Part shown: positions 46,831-57,994 of the stretch, one piece after another
Layout: every line of letters begins with the position of its first letter
Position numbering within the stretch: the first letter of the stretch is position 1
Origin: Doryteuthis pealeii
Taxonomy: Eukaryota > Mollusca > Cephalopoda > Myopsida > Loliginidae
Length of the DNA: 64,000 nt
Reading direction: 5' to 3'
NCBI GenBank assembly: GCA_023376005.1
Contig: CM042176.1
Location: forward strand, 10,362,351 to 10,426,350
Notes under the pieces: model-generated
Databases searched by the model: none
What the model saw: the letters and a program-made list of their open reading frames with translations, nothing else
Told to the model about the DNA's origin: nothing
Position numbers and translations under genes: made by a program

Positions 46831-48231
46831 TTGATTTAAACAAGAATTTTAAGGGTGTGAATTAAGCTAAAAAAAAAATTTTTTAAGGGGCATAACGAGA
46901 GAAGGGGGACTGAGGGGAGTTTTTTATTTTTTAAAAAATATCTTAGAAATTTTAATGAGATTTGTTTATATAAGTAAAAATATAGTTGATGAATATTTAA
47001 TTTATAAAGCTTTCTGAAAACCTGGAGTGGGGGGGGGGGTCAAATACTCCCCCCTCCCAACCACTATTATTTAGCTACACATGAAATTACTAAAATTCAC
47101 AACTCTTTTATTATCACTTCACAACACTAAGTTGAAAGTTAGAACCCCCCCCCCCAAAAAAAAAAAGTTTTTATAAAATTATCGGTAGACTGTGAATTCA
47201 GGGGCGTACATTTTTATTATATTCTCCTGGACAGATGTTAGTAGAATATGAAATAAAGTCCAATGTATATATTTTTAATTTCTCTGGGATTTATACTTTT
47301 AATAAAAATCAAGCTCTAAGGAAAACATAACTTTCTACGTTTATTCATTTATAAGGTTTTTTTTGTTTGTATTTTTAGATAAAGGGCATCATTAATTGAT
47401 GTATAGATTTAAAGTTGTTAAACGTCAATTAATGCTGTCTTAATTTTTTTTAAACTTATAAATAAATTAACGTATTAAGTTATATTTTCCTTAGAGTTTC
47501 ATTTTTATTAAAAGTATTAATCCCAGTTGAGAAATTAAAAATATATCCATTGGACTTCATTTCATATTCCATCCACTAACATCTGTCCGGTAGATTATGG
47601 TAAAAATTTACAGCCTACCAAATTATCAACATTGAATTCAATTTTGGTATAGTCAGTTTTACCTGTGCACGACTGGGCGCTATTAATGTGGGGGTCTGAG
47701 AGATTCAGAAGGCTAGGTACCCACAATTTAGGCTCAGATTTTCGCTTAAAATACGAATTAAAATTAATTAAATCGATTACTTAAGGTCGAATTTTTGTTT
47801 TAGTCAAAAAGTAGTAACATAATGAGCATCAATAAATAAAAAAACTACATATTACATATGTTGAGTAGACCCTATTAAAAAGGGCAACGTGTTTACCAAC
47901 TAAGCCACTACTCGACCCTTATTTTTAAGTAATTGAAACTTAAAAATAGGTTATGGTACTACTAGATCCGAGCCTTAGTCATACACATAAAAAGCCTTTT
48001 TTTTTATGAGCCACAACGCATATGCCCCCGAAATCGTTACATGTAGAGACATTGGATTTTACAAGATCGAAAGTTAAGGGCGCAGAAGGAGGAGGGGAGG
48101 GTTCTATTTGTAATAACTGTGTAGCAACCTGGATTCGAAACCTCTTTCGGTAGATTTACAAAGCAAAAAGTAACGTTTTCACCCAAGTAAAGAAGCTACG
48201 CCCCCTGTAGTTTTGTATTAACTTTTTATAT

Positions 48232-48237
<6 letters not shown>

Positions 48238-48314
<77 letters not shown>
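48238..48314. repeat. CT microsatellite at the outer edge of the right arm
   Basis: About 38 CT units; its mirror (GA)n at 30287-30332 is cut by the gap. Confidence 0.95.
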
Positions 48315-48316
<2 letters not shown>

Positions 48317-48460
48317 GTGTGTATGTATATGTATATAATTAATATATATATATATACATACATTTTATGTATATATAAAATTTAGTGTTTTAGTTTCGAG
48401 CCCATCGTTATCATCATCATCATCATCATTATCATCATTATTATTATTATTAAACTTAGA
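48315..48460. repeat. TA, ATC and ATT microsatellites
   Basis: TATATG-rich stretch, then CATCATCATCATC and TTATTATTATT. Confidence 0.9.
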
Positions 48461-48499
48461 TCCCAGATTTTGCAAGAGTAAAATACTGTCAGTGAAAAT

Positions 48500-48628
48500 T
48501 AACTATTATCTATGCTTAGGATTGAACACGGACAGGTTGATTATTTATTTATAATAAATAATAAAGGGGAAAAAAAGGAAGGAAAGAAGAATGAGTCGAC
48601 ATCCTACCATTTGAGCCACGACTCTTAT
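48500..48628 (-). repeat. SINE family I (tRNA-like head)
   Basis: On the minus strand AGAGTCGTGGCTCAAATGGT gives an A box and GTGTTCAATCCTAAGC a B box. Single copy seen; the tail is unclear. Confidence 0.5.
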
Positions 48629-49028
48629 GTTGTATAATGTATAACATTCTTTATTGGGGCACACTTTTATATTCAAATCAATGTCTCCTTTGAACAAAAT
48701 AGTTCGTTGCTTTTTAAGGGTTTTTTAAATAATAACGAGTTCATTTTTTATCGGGATTTTTACTCTTAAATCCTCAATTTGGATAGCATTTTTAAATATA
48801 TCTTATATCTACCTTTTTTCCCCTTTTATGTTGTTGTTGTTTTGTTTTAAGGGCGGATAAATTTACAAAATAGGAAAAATAAGTTCGAAGGAGTTGCTTA
48901 AAAGTAATTCTATCACGATGTAATTTCTCCCGAGGACATAGGCAAATTTTTTGCTTATATTTTTGGAATCTATTTTTATTAGCCGATTAACATATGTAGT
49001 GTGTGTGTAAGAAAAAGAAAAAAATTAT

Positions 49029-49079
<51 letters not shown>

Positions 49080-49338
49080 GTGCTGATAGGTATGCGTCCA
49101 GCGTCCCTAACGCACAAAAATCTAAAAGGACGCAGTAATATCATATCCATGCGTCCCAGTGTTTTTTTATTTTTTCTTCCTTCACCATTTCAAGCTAACT
49201 GTAAATACATTTCAATAGTTTCTTAGAAACGAATTACACAGGATAGGTTACAAGGTAAGAGTTAGACGGCTTTAGTTAAAACCCATAAATTTTCCCGGGG
49301 ACTGATTCAAAGAAAATAAATCAAAAAGCTATCAGCAT

Positions 49339-49383
<45 letters not shown>

Positions 49384-49854
49384 ACAAAGTATTAAAAAAA
49401 AGATGAATTTATTCTAGATAGTGAAGTCGATGTTAAAACGTTTCGGTTTTTATCAAACCTTCATCAGGACATTAGGAGGGAAAAAAGTGTTGTCTGAATA
49501 GTGGTGGATGTTTTTTTCAAAACTTTATTGTCTTTATTCTCTAAGTTTTTGTTTTTGTTAAAGTCTAAGTGGTGCAGCCATACAGTAGCACTGACACGGC
49601 TAGAGCTTAGAAGAATTCTCACTTTATCTTATCAGAGAGATAAGATTTCTATATGATCAATAATCTGTCTATAGCAGTCCATGCCTATCCTATACATATA
49701 GTAACATTGCTTTCTGTAGATGAGATAATACTACCTAGGTGAATGAACCATTTCTATATGAGTTAAATTAATTATACGTTACTGCAGAAATAATGGATAT
49801 GTTCATTAAAGAGGAGGTGGAGAAAGAGCTCTAGTAGTTTTGAAGAGTCATTTT
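48629..49854. other. unassigned with TA/GA microsatellites
   Basis: (TA)n(GA)n at 49029-49078 and (TA)n at 49343-49378. After the second, AAACGTTTCGGTTTTTATCA and CCTTCATCAGGACA are phrases typical of dispersed repeat tails; the class is unknown. Otherwise nothing recognised. Confidence 0.5.
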
Positions 49855-50485
49855 GGTTTGAATTCTGGGTTTTCCTTCTCCTAGACTAGTTGCCATACCA
49901 AGGTTAAAGAGCCTAGTTTATTTGAATTTTTTCAGATGAGGCTTGATAATTTGTATTATTTGTATTTTCAGATTGTTGTCATCTAGAATCTTTAGAGAAA
50001 GAGGAGATATCTATATTTACCCGGCGTTGCCTGGATAAAGGGGTATAATAAAAAGTTAGTCTCACAGATCCATTGAATGTTTTGGTATCACATAATTGAT
50101 TTATGTTTTAATCACGAACGAAACCAATGACTTTCCCTTTTCTTACTATTGAAATCCTAATTTTTAAATACCTTTCCAGATAGAAATAAAATTTTCATTA
50201 TTTTGCACAAAAAGCAAGTGAGAGTGAACGTGTACATATATTTACATTGTCGTTAATTGTTTTATTTTCGTAGTTTCCTCCGGACATACATACACAACTG
50301 CCCTTTATATATGTATAGAAGATATTTCGGCTGATATGCCATTCGTCTTTCTTCAGGTGTTTCTTATCAAACTTGGGAACCTCGATCTCTGGAACTTTCT
50401 CTTTGAACTCGTTATATAATAAAGATGAGGACAACAGTCTGAAAAACCCAAATAATACAAGCCTTGTCTGCCCTACTGTTTCATT

Positions 50486-50645
50486 ATTATCATGTCGCGC
50501 TAGCAGCACGGATATCCATAACAATCTCTCGCCAACCATCCTATCATTCATTGCTCCCGGGAGGTCCTCTGTGCAGCATCCAGTATCTGCGCAGAGTTGG
50601 TCTATGTACATCTTTGCTGGACAGCCTACTCCCGGGGTCAGAATG
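50486..50645 (-). pseudogene. RTE-like LINE tail fragment
   Basis: The minus-strand frame includes PAKMYIDQLCADTGC and TEDLPGAMNDRM, matching the tail at 15493. Ends near a degenerate ATG repeat. 5' truncated. Confidence 0.65.
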
Positions 50646-50870
50646 AACCTGGGAGCAATGGTGAGGAAGGGGTACTCCACATTCTCCAGAGCATCAGAAT
50701 TGGAACTTCACCATCAAATGGAGTTTAACGTTATACCCAGGACAGCCACCAACTTCTAGCGCATACATGATAAAGCGGAGTTGGGGTTTGCCATAAGGGC
50801 AGTAGGGTTGGGACAATCATATAGGTGCTAGGGTTTGACATGACCAGCCGAATGATCAGAGGGGGCCTCT
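50646..50870 (-). repeat. repeat family D
   Basis: Reverse copy with CACCATCAAATGGAGTTTAA and GACATGACCAGCCGAATGAT. It abuts the LINE tail. Confidence 0.65.
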
Positions 50871-51034
50871 CCGACCGCCCGTCTAGCCTAAGTAATGTCC
50901 AAAGTGGAGTGTTGCATGTTATGGACTACTATTCCGCGAGGATTCCATCAAGCATCACAGGTTGCTCCATACGGCCAACAGGTGGCCACATTGGGGGGAT
51001 TTTCTACAGAAGAATGTCACTTCCCAAAGCTAAA

Positions 51035-51170
51035 GAGAGAATAATTGAATTTGTACCTTTCCTATGGGTATTAGCGCTATGTGAAATACAAACAGCCTTG
51101 TCCAGGATTTGAACTCAGACCGACGAGTCCATTTCCTATGACAATAACCAATATACCAATTGTCTCCAAC
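51035..51170 (-). repeat. SINE family B, partial
   Basis: TTTCCTATGGGTATTAGCGC, then AGGATTTGAACTCAG (B box) and the head region TATGACAATAACCAATATAC. Confidence 0.7.
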
Positions 51171-51402
51171 TATTAGTGGGCTATTCTGTACAACAACCAG
51201 ATATTTGATTAGTGTGTCTTCAAAGTTTTTTAGCCACTCCAGTAATGCTTGCATACCTCTTTCTTTCTTCTATTTCTGGTAGTCTTTTCTTCGGATCGTC
51301 TTTGGTATATCTTCTAACATCTTGACTTGGTCTGGTCTAACGTCTCGGATCTCCTAAGGTCTGGTTTTCTATTGCTATGTTCTTGCTGGCTGGTTGTCCT
51401 GG

Positions 51403-51925
51403 TGTTACATAATCTATGTGTTTGCATAAGATTATTGTCAATCCCCTGTAATTCTGAGGGGATGACCCCTTTCATACCATGGCCGGGTCCTTCTATGGAA
51501 AATTACAGAAGCCCGCCAAATATGTGAAGTCACGTGGGACCTTTTTCAGAGTCCCCAGTTTGCAGTTGGACGTCGGGCAGAGCAGTCAGCCATTTTGTGC
51601 TCTGCCTAAGGCTGGGACTCGCGCGCGCTATGTTAGTCAGATATTTAGTTACGTGAAATGTATAGTTAAGGAAATAAAAGTTTATATAAGTAAAATGTTC
51701 TTGTGGTTGATGAATGTCTTGGTAACAAGACTAAGAAATGAATCCAGGACGACCAGCCAGCAGGAACATAGCAAGAAGACCAGACCTTAGAAGATATACC
51801 AGACCAAGATAGATGATAGACGATCAGAAGCAGCCGGCCAGAAGAATAGACGACAGAGTAAGAAGTAAGAAAGATATGCGACATTATATGCTGATTGGGT
51901 AACGTGAAAACCCCAGTATGTAACA
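51403..51925 (+). mobile_element. solo LTR of an LTR retrotransposon (family L)
   Basis: Starts TGTTACATA and ends TATGTAACA, a TG...CA pair of short inverted repeats. It contains AATAAAAG as a possible polyadenylation signal downstream of GCGCGCTATGTTAGTCAG. Flanked by CTGG on both sides (51399-51402, 51926-51929), though the right CTGG is also the start of the inverted copy. No gag or pol. Confidence 0.6.
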
Positions 51926-52255
51926 CTGGATTCATTTCTTAGTCTTGTTACCAAGACATTCATCAACCACAAGAACATATTAATTATACAAACTTTTATT
52001 TCCTTAACTATACATAATCCTCTAACTAACATAGCGCGTGAGTTCCAGTTTAGGCAGGACCTAAAATGGCCAACTTCTCTGCCTGACGTCTAACTGAAAA
52101 ACTGGGGACTCAAAAAGGTCCCACGTGACTTCACATTTTTAGCAGGCTTCTGTAATTTCCCATGGAAGGACCCATCCATGATATGAAAAGGGTCATCCCA
52201 TCAGAATTACAGGGGATTAACAATAATCTTATGCAACCGCATAGATTATGTAACA
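51926..52255 (-). mobile_element. inverted partial copy of the LTR
   Basis: Reverse complement of 51403-51747 to about 90% or better. It starts exactly at the end of the full LTR and finishes at GATTATGTAACA. The two together form an inverted repeat with a 178-bp loop. Confidence 0.75.
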
Positions 52256-52299
52256 GTAATTTCTCTAAATTATTTAGATGAGGCTTGATAATTTGTATT

Positions 52300-52672
52300 T
52301 GACACATGGCATAGTAGATACAGGCGTTGAGTTAATAGAGTTTTAAGTGACAGTTATCTCTAGGCTGCTGGTTCAATCCTGGTCAATTACCCTAGAATAA
52401 TTAACACAGCTTAAAACTTGTACCCAGTCATGGTTAGTGGAATGAGAACAGGATACGCCCGTGGATTGAATAAAGAGTTCAGTTCGAAGTTCCGTGAAGG
52501 CTCCCTATTACGACAAGAAGGTTCCAAAGTTCAAGGAGCGGGTTTCCGAGTTCAAGAATGTTCCCGAGTCTGACAGGAAATATTTGAAGAAGGTCAGAGG
52601 GCACATCGGCCGAAATGTGCAGATAACAATAAAGATGAGGACAATAGTTTGAATAATCCAAATTATACCACT
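52300..52672 (+). repeat. SINE family C, full length
   Basis: GACACATGGCATAGTAGATA head, GCTGGTTCAATCCTGG B box, CATGGTTAGTGGAATGAGAA, then GAGTCTGACAGGAAATATTT, ATCGGCCGAAATGTGCAGAT and GAGGACAATAGTTTGAATAA. Best complete copy. Confidence 0.85.
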
Positions 52673-52703
52673 ACAGTAATTCCATTTTTTTTAAGGATTA
52701 GCT

Positions 52704-52705
52704 GT

Positions 52706-52740
<35 letters not shown>

Positions 52741-52742
52741 GC
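52704..52742. repeat. ATT microsatellite
   Basis: About 12 TTA units. Confidence 0.95.
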
Positions 52743-52769
52743 TAAGATGGGGCTCCTTAGCCCTGGATA

Positions 52770-53005
52770 GCAATCCATGGTATAATGGTAAAAGTTGTAG
52801 GAAATGGACTCATTGACCTGAGTTCAAATCATGGATGAGGCTGTTTACATTTCACATAGCGCTAATACCCTTGGGAAAGGTATGAATCCAACTACTCTCC
52901 CTTCAGCTTTGGGTAAATAGTAGGGCAGACTGGGCTATTTAACCTTGAAATTGACCTTGTGTCACATCCTACTTGTGCAGAGGGCTTGGTAAATACATAT
53001 ATAAG
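52770..53005 (+). repeat. SINE family B
   Basis: ATGGTATAATGGTAAAAGTT head, GAGTTCAAATCATGG, ACCCTTGGGAAAGGTATGAA, tail GTGTCACATCCTACTTGTGC. Confidence 0.83.
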
Positions 53006-53119
53006 ATCTCCGCTGCCTAGCGGCTATACCTCATTGCAAGGAAAGACAACTCCTGCAAAACTATCATTGCAAAACTGTATTGGTTATTTTTGCCTTTCCT
53101 TTGAACCACAAAAGTTCAA

Positions 53120-53485
53120 AAGAAACGACGGTAAGAAAAAAAAAAGAAAGAGAAAATTAAATTTTTTTTAAATACATAGAAAGGACAAAAAAACGAGAAA
53201 AAAATGAAATAGAAAATTTACGAAAAAGAAGAAGATGAAAAGAAAAAAGAAAGAATGAAAAAGAAACAAAATGAAAATAGAAACAAAAGAAAGAAAAAAG
53301 TGAAGGAAGTTATGAAGGAAAAGGGAAAGATTGAAAAAGAAGGTAAAGTAAGAAAGAAGAAAGAGCGAAGGAAAAAGATAAAAAGAAAATGAAAGAAAAT
53401 AAAAGTAAGAATGAAAAAGAAAAGAAAGAAAAAAGAAAAGAAAAGCTAAAGAAAGAAAGGAAATAAAGAAAACGTAATCAGGTTG
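53120..53485 (+). repeat. homopurine tract
   Basis: About 360 bp nearly all A/G with GAAA-type units, the strand-opposite counterpart in composition to 22663-23052. Confidence 0.85.
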
Positions 53486-53593
53486 AAATGAGGGACAGAA
53501 GGAAGGATGGAAGGAAATGCTATAAATCCAATAAAATTAAAATCTGAGATGAAAAAATTGGTGGATTTTACGGCATGTCAAACCGTATTATTG

Positions 53594-54480
53594 TGTTGGA
53601 TTATTTTTGGGTTGTATAAGGTGTGCTTTAATCCACCACTTAAATTTATAGACTAAGTATAGAAGGGGGGAAAATATATGGGGGGAAATAGATATTCGAA
53701 TCAAGAAGTTCCTGCTGAGGGGGGACCAAAAACAAGCGAGTTCGCCGTTTTCTCACAAGCCAGACTTTCTTTTGGTCAACACATTCTTCGTCTTCGTCTA
53801 GCAGCTGGAAAATCCGTCGTCGTAGTCGAAATAATCTTTAACAATTCAAAATTGCATTTCCTAGTTAGTTTTGTTTCTATTGGACTAAAATCCATTTCTT
53901 TACTGGGTCGTTCGTTGTCGACTGCTTCTGCTGCTTCTCACTCCCAGTGCTCGACTCACTTGTCATTTATGGACATATTTACCCAAACATCCGGGCACAT
54001 CAGTTGAACCTCGCGTCCGTCCAGTGCCCAAATCGCATTTGTTTTTGCATGCGGGAGGACGCGAGTTCGATCCCAGCAGGCAAGACAATGTCTTGCTCCC
54101 TTTCCTTTCTCGTTCTCCGTCACACTAAGCGAGGTCACATAACAGCCCGATTATGTGGTTGGTTAACTATTTAATCACTGATATTAACAGCCGTTCATTT
54201 GCACTTTATTCGACATTGACAAACGGACCTGCAACACTAAGGAACACCAAAGAACAACCAAAGGATCATACCCAACACTGAGGGACACCAAGGAGCAACC
54301 AAAGGTTTCTTCACTAAGGATCACGCTCTGCTTAATACAAGGGATCTCCGCTGGACATTACTCTTGCTTCGAGCCTAATGATGGCCACTAAAATCGTAAC
54401 AACCTGCTGCTTGGGTGACAGCTCATTGGACGCTACACCATCAGACGGATGGATACTAACAACAATAATTATTATCCGAT
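53594..54480 (+). repeat. repeat family E, copy 1
   Basis: Shares TATAAGGTGTGCTTTAATCC, GCCGTTCATTTGC and CTAAGGAACACCAAAGAACA with 56850-57860. Internal short repeats with AGGAACA. Possibly an LTR; termini not found. The CGTCGTCGTAG and CTGCTTCTGCTGC runs give open frames without domains. Confidence 0.55.
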
Positions 54481-54491
54481 GGTAAATAAGA

Positions 54492-54974
54492 GGTAATTTA
54501 TGAGGAAGTGCGTCCCAGTCTCCTGCCTCAAAAATTGCTACCCGGTGACTATCAAAATAACAACCCCAGCTCGTCGTAATTCTTGTTTATTTATCGTAAT
54601 TTGTCGTAATTCTTGTTTAGATATGAAGATGGATATATAGTTTGGAATAGATGAGATAGATAAACAAACAAAATAATATAGATAGATATGAACAAATGGA
54701 GATAGATTTTTGACAAGTAAATGTATTTGGGGGGGGGGTCGCATCTTTTTTTGTCGTAATTCTTGTTTATTTAAACTAAAAACAAGACATTAAACAAACC
54801 TGAATAAAAAAAAAACTTAGTATTTAAAGTAATATAGATAAATATGAACAAATTTAGATAGATAGATATGAAGATGGATAGTTTTGAATAGACTGAGCTG
54901 GGTCGTTATTTTAATTTACACCGGGTAGCAATTTTTGAGGCAGGAGACCGGGACGCATTTCCTCATAAATTACC
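54492..54974. mobile_element. MITE with 8-bp target duplications
   Basis: Flanked on both sides by AAATAAGA (54484-54491, 54975-54982). Terminal inverted repeats start GGTAATTTATGAGGAA; 54 of the first 56 bp match (54492-54547 and 54919-54974), and weaker similarity continues to about 80 bp. The interior repeats GTCGTAATTCTTGTTTA several times plus GATAGATATGAA. No transposase. Eight-base target duplications occur in hAT, P and Merlin; the GG start favours Merlin or an unclassified family (inference). Confidence 0.85.
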
Positions 54975-54982
54975 AAATAAGA

Positions 54983-55749
54983 TACCGAAATGTATATTGA
55001 TTCTTTTCAAGGCTGTGGGGTTAGAACACAAAACCTCCCACTCTGACTCCTCTATTTTTGGCACCTCCAATTCCTACCACAAAATAATCCCTTACAGAAC
55101 ATATTATCATAATAAAGCTGAGCAAATCAATGTTTTTCTCCTAAAGGCTGTTTTTACTGTTAAATTTAATGACACGAAAATTATACTAAATTATTCCTTA
55201 CTTTTAGAATTGAGTTAAGTTTGAAAAAAAAATCCATTTTAAAGTTTGAACAAGTATCTATTTTTTTTACATAATTGCTATATCAGTCAATGCATTTTTG
55301 TAGGTGGTATCGCAGTTTTTGTATGCCCTTTAGGGTAGGTCGATTTTAGAAGTGTAATGTCTCCCATATGGTGAAAGTTGCAAATTAATATAAAGAATTA
55401 TCACACAAAATATCTTTCTTCAAAACTTTGCCTTCATTCGAGGAAATAAATTTCAATCTTTTAAAATGTTATCACTGTTACAGTTTAATTATTAGGTAAA
55501 AAGCAGCAGATCAGAGGTGTTGATGATAATAGTGGCATATTTACAATTTGAATTCTAGTCATAATATTTTATTGGTTTTGTTTAATTTGACAACATTCTC
55601 CGTTTTAAATATTGAAATTGCTAGATTTTCAAACCAATTTTGCGGAAACGCATTTGGATTTTTGGTGCATTTTAGTAGACGATCTTAGATGCTATTTCCT
55701 CAAACTATGATGCAAGTAAGAAAAACAACGAGAATTAGAGAATAAAATA
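54983..55749. other. unassigned, includes an AGTCGG-type repeat fragment
   Basis: GACTCCTCTATTTTTGGCAC at about 55046 matches the insert at 17714. Otherwise nothing is recognised. TTAGGGTAGGTCGATTTT near 55332 has a loose inverted partner near 56153, possibly ends of an element split by the LINE tail. Confidence 0.45.
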
Positions 55750-56095
55750 GATGGGAGCTGCACAAGAATGCTGTGTGCAGTCTTGAACAAGTCATGGAAG
55801 CAGCACCCCACAAGGAAACAGCTGTACAGTCACCTGCCCCCCATCTCACAAACTATCCGAGTGAGATGGACAAGACATGCAGGACACTGCTGGAGAAACA
55901 AGGATGAACTCATAAGCGACGTTCTCCTGTGGAAGCCAACACATGAACATGCAAGTGTGGGGCGCCCAGCAAGGACCTACATTGACCATCTATGTGAGGA
56001 TGCTGGTTTCTCCACCAGGTGCAATGAATGATAGGGAAGGTTGCCGAAGGATTGTCATGGATACCCGTGCTGTATGCACAACATGATGATGATGA
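55750..56095 (+). pseudogene. 3' tail of RTE-like LINE, best copy
   Basis: Frame containing RWTRHAGHCWRNKDELISDV, LLWKPTHEHASVGRPARTYI and DHLCEDAGF; the frame breaks after about 56030. The element ends with ATGATGATGATG at 56083-56096. Preceded by LINE sequence without an RT domain, so 5' truncated. The same tail occurs at 15493, 21970 and 50486. Confidence 0.75.
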
Positions 56096-56489
56096 TGCCA
56101 ACACACAACTTTCGCTGTTTGAGAGAATTTGATTTTTTTTTCAAAGTGAAAAATCAACCTACCCTAATGCCCATATCAGACCTGCTTGCCGCCATGTTGT
56201 TGGGAAAGCATTGAACCTTATCATCATTGCAAACTCCGTACACCACCTGCGGACGTTTTTGACATTCATGCATGACTCCTCATACACTTCCATTAGTAGG
56301 CAATGAATTTCAATTAGTTTAATTCCTTTTGCATTCTAAAACTGAATAACTGCGCAAAATTCAAGATTGGCGGTAGCGCCAATCAGGAGCTCCATCAGAA
56401 ATTACTATCAGGTGAAGACTGAATTAGGCATGCATAGGAGTATACGCAGGCACATGTACAACAACACAATTGCTGGAGTATTTTGTTAT

Positions 56490-56612
56490 ATAGTTATTTA
56501 CTAAGCTTGGCTTAGATGTGGCACAAGGCCAGATTATGGGACACCCAGTGAGAATCGAACTCACTAACAATGGTTTGCTAAGCTAGCTTGCTAACCATTA
56601 AGCTACATGAGT
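56490..56612 (-). repeat. SINE family J (tRNA-like)
   Basis: On the minus strand ATGTAGCTTAATGGTTAGCA is an A box and GTGAGTTCGATTCTCACTGG a strong B box. The distance between them is too long for an intact tRNA. Related fragment at 13235. Confidence 0.65.
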
Positions 56613-56629
56613 ATTTTATTATATATATA

Positions 56630-56842
56630 TTTACCAACCCCTCTGCACGAGCAGGATGCAACACAAGGTCAATTTCTTAAGCGGAGTTCAACAGGTTTGA
56701 ATTCAGAGTTTTCCTTCTCTTAGACTGGTTACCTATCCATGGTTAAAGAACCCAGTCTGCCCTGCTATTTACCCATAGCTGGAGGGAGAGTAGGATTCAT
56801 ACCTTTCCCAAGGGTATTAGCGCTAAGTGAAATGCAAAAGTA
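56630..56842 (-). repeat. SINE family B, 3' portion
   Basis: ACCAACCCCTCTGCACGAGC, TTCCTTCTCTTAGACTGGTT, ACCTTTCCCAAGGGTATTAG in order; the head is missing. Confidence 0.8.
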
Positions 56843-56849
56843 TTTTGTT

Positions 56850-57860
56850 ATATAAGGTGTGCTGTAATCCACCACTTAAACTTATAGACCGCGAGGGCTG
56901 ATGGATTGAAGCCAGCCAATCAACAAACTGGAATACGTGGTTAGTTCACTACTTAATAGCTAATCTTGAAAGCCATTCATTTGCTTGTATTCAAACGGAT
57001 CAACAACCAAAGACTCTGCTTAATACAAGAATTCTTCACTAAGGAACAACCTAGGATTCTTATTATCTGCGTTATTCAGACTATTGTCCCCATCTTCATT
57101 GTTATTTGTACAATGTTTCGGACGATATACCCTCCAGCCTTCTTCAGGTATTTCTTGTCGGACTCGGGAACCTTCTTTTCAAACTCGGGAACTTTCTTGT
57201 CGTATTCGGGAGCCATCACGGAATTTTGAACCTAACCCTTTATTTATTTCACAGAGGTATCCTGTTCTCATTCCGCTAACCATAGCTGGGGTAGAAGTTG
57301 TGTTAATCAATTATTTTTCTAACTGCTTTCACTCAGGATTGAACTCGGGTTCCAGAGATAACTGTCACTTAGAACTGTCTTAACCTAACTGCCTTATCGA
57401 CTCGGCCATGTGTCCAATTGGTTCCCGAGTCTGACAAGAAATACCTGAAGAAGGCTATATCGGACGAAACGTTGTACAAATAACAATGAAGATGGGGACA
57501 ATAGTCCGAATAACGCAGATAATACTTATCTTCAAGCCTCATCTCAAACATTCAGAGAAATAACCTAGGATTCTGCCTAACACTAAGGAACACAAAGGAT
57601 CTCCAAGGTGGTTAGTTCACTACTTAATAGCTAATCTTGAAAGCCGTTCATTTGCTTGTATTCGAACGGATCAACAACCAAAGACTCTGCTTAATAAAAG
57701 GATTCTTCACTAAGGAACAACCTAGGATTCTTCACTAAGGAACAACCTAGGATTCTACCTAACACAGAGGAACACAAAGGATCTCCACTGTAAAGTGATC
57801 TCACCTGCAGCCTAAAAATGGCCACAAAATCGTAACAGCAACAGTCGGCAATAGCTGTGT
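56850..57860 (+). repeat. repeat family E, copy 2, interrupted
   Basis: Starts TATAAGGTGTGCTGTAATCC. TAGTTCACTACTTAATAGCT and CAACCAAAGACTCTGCTTAA occur both before and after the insert at 57061-57561, so part is duplicated. Short tandem unit TTCACTAAGGAACAACCTAG. Confidence 0.6.
57061..57561. mobile_element. fold-back SINE C insertion
   Basis: Left 57061-57170 is the reverse of the SINE C tail, the middle holds a reverse full SINE C ending at its head near 57413, and 57418-57530 repeats the tail forwards (CAATAGTCCGAATAACGCAG). AACCTAGGATTCT flanks both sides (57048-57060, 57562-57574), consistent with a 13-bp target duplication, although this phrase also occurs in tandem nearby. Confidence 0.7.
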
Positions 57861-57994
57861 TACATACTCATACACATATACCCATGTTGGGTACATACAC
57901 AAGTGTTCTTTTACTGGAGAGAGGGGGAGAGATAGACACAGGTAGATAGAGAGATGCATAACTTACTTCTTTGGCCATTGGTGATCTCTAGTCG

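Larger units (their letters stand above)
39410..48314 (-). repeat. right arm of the giant palindrome
   Basis: Reverse complement of 30287-39197. It carries reversed copies of everything in the left arm: the trinucleotide block (41430-41735), hairpins (44640-44760, 45244-45298), exon 2 and exon 1, the promoter block, and repeat H (47180-47640). Beyond its outer CT tract the sequence becomes unique again. Confidence 0.95.

Noticed and set aside
56490..56612. Possible functional tRNA gene on the minus strand
   Set aside because: Good A and B boxes but the spacing is too long and no cloverleaf with paired acceptor stem could be built; it matches a second diverged copy.
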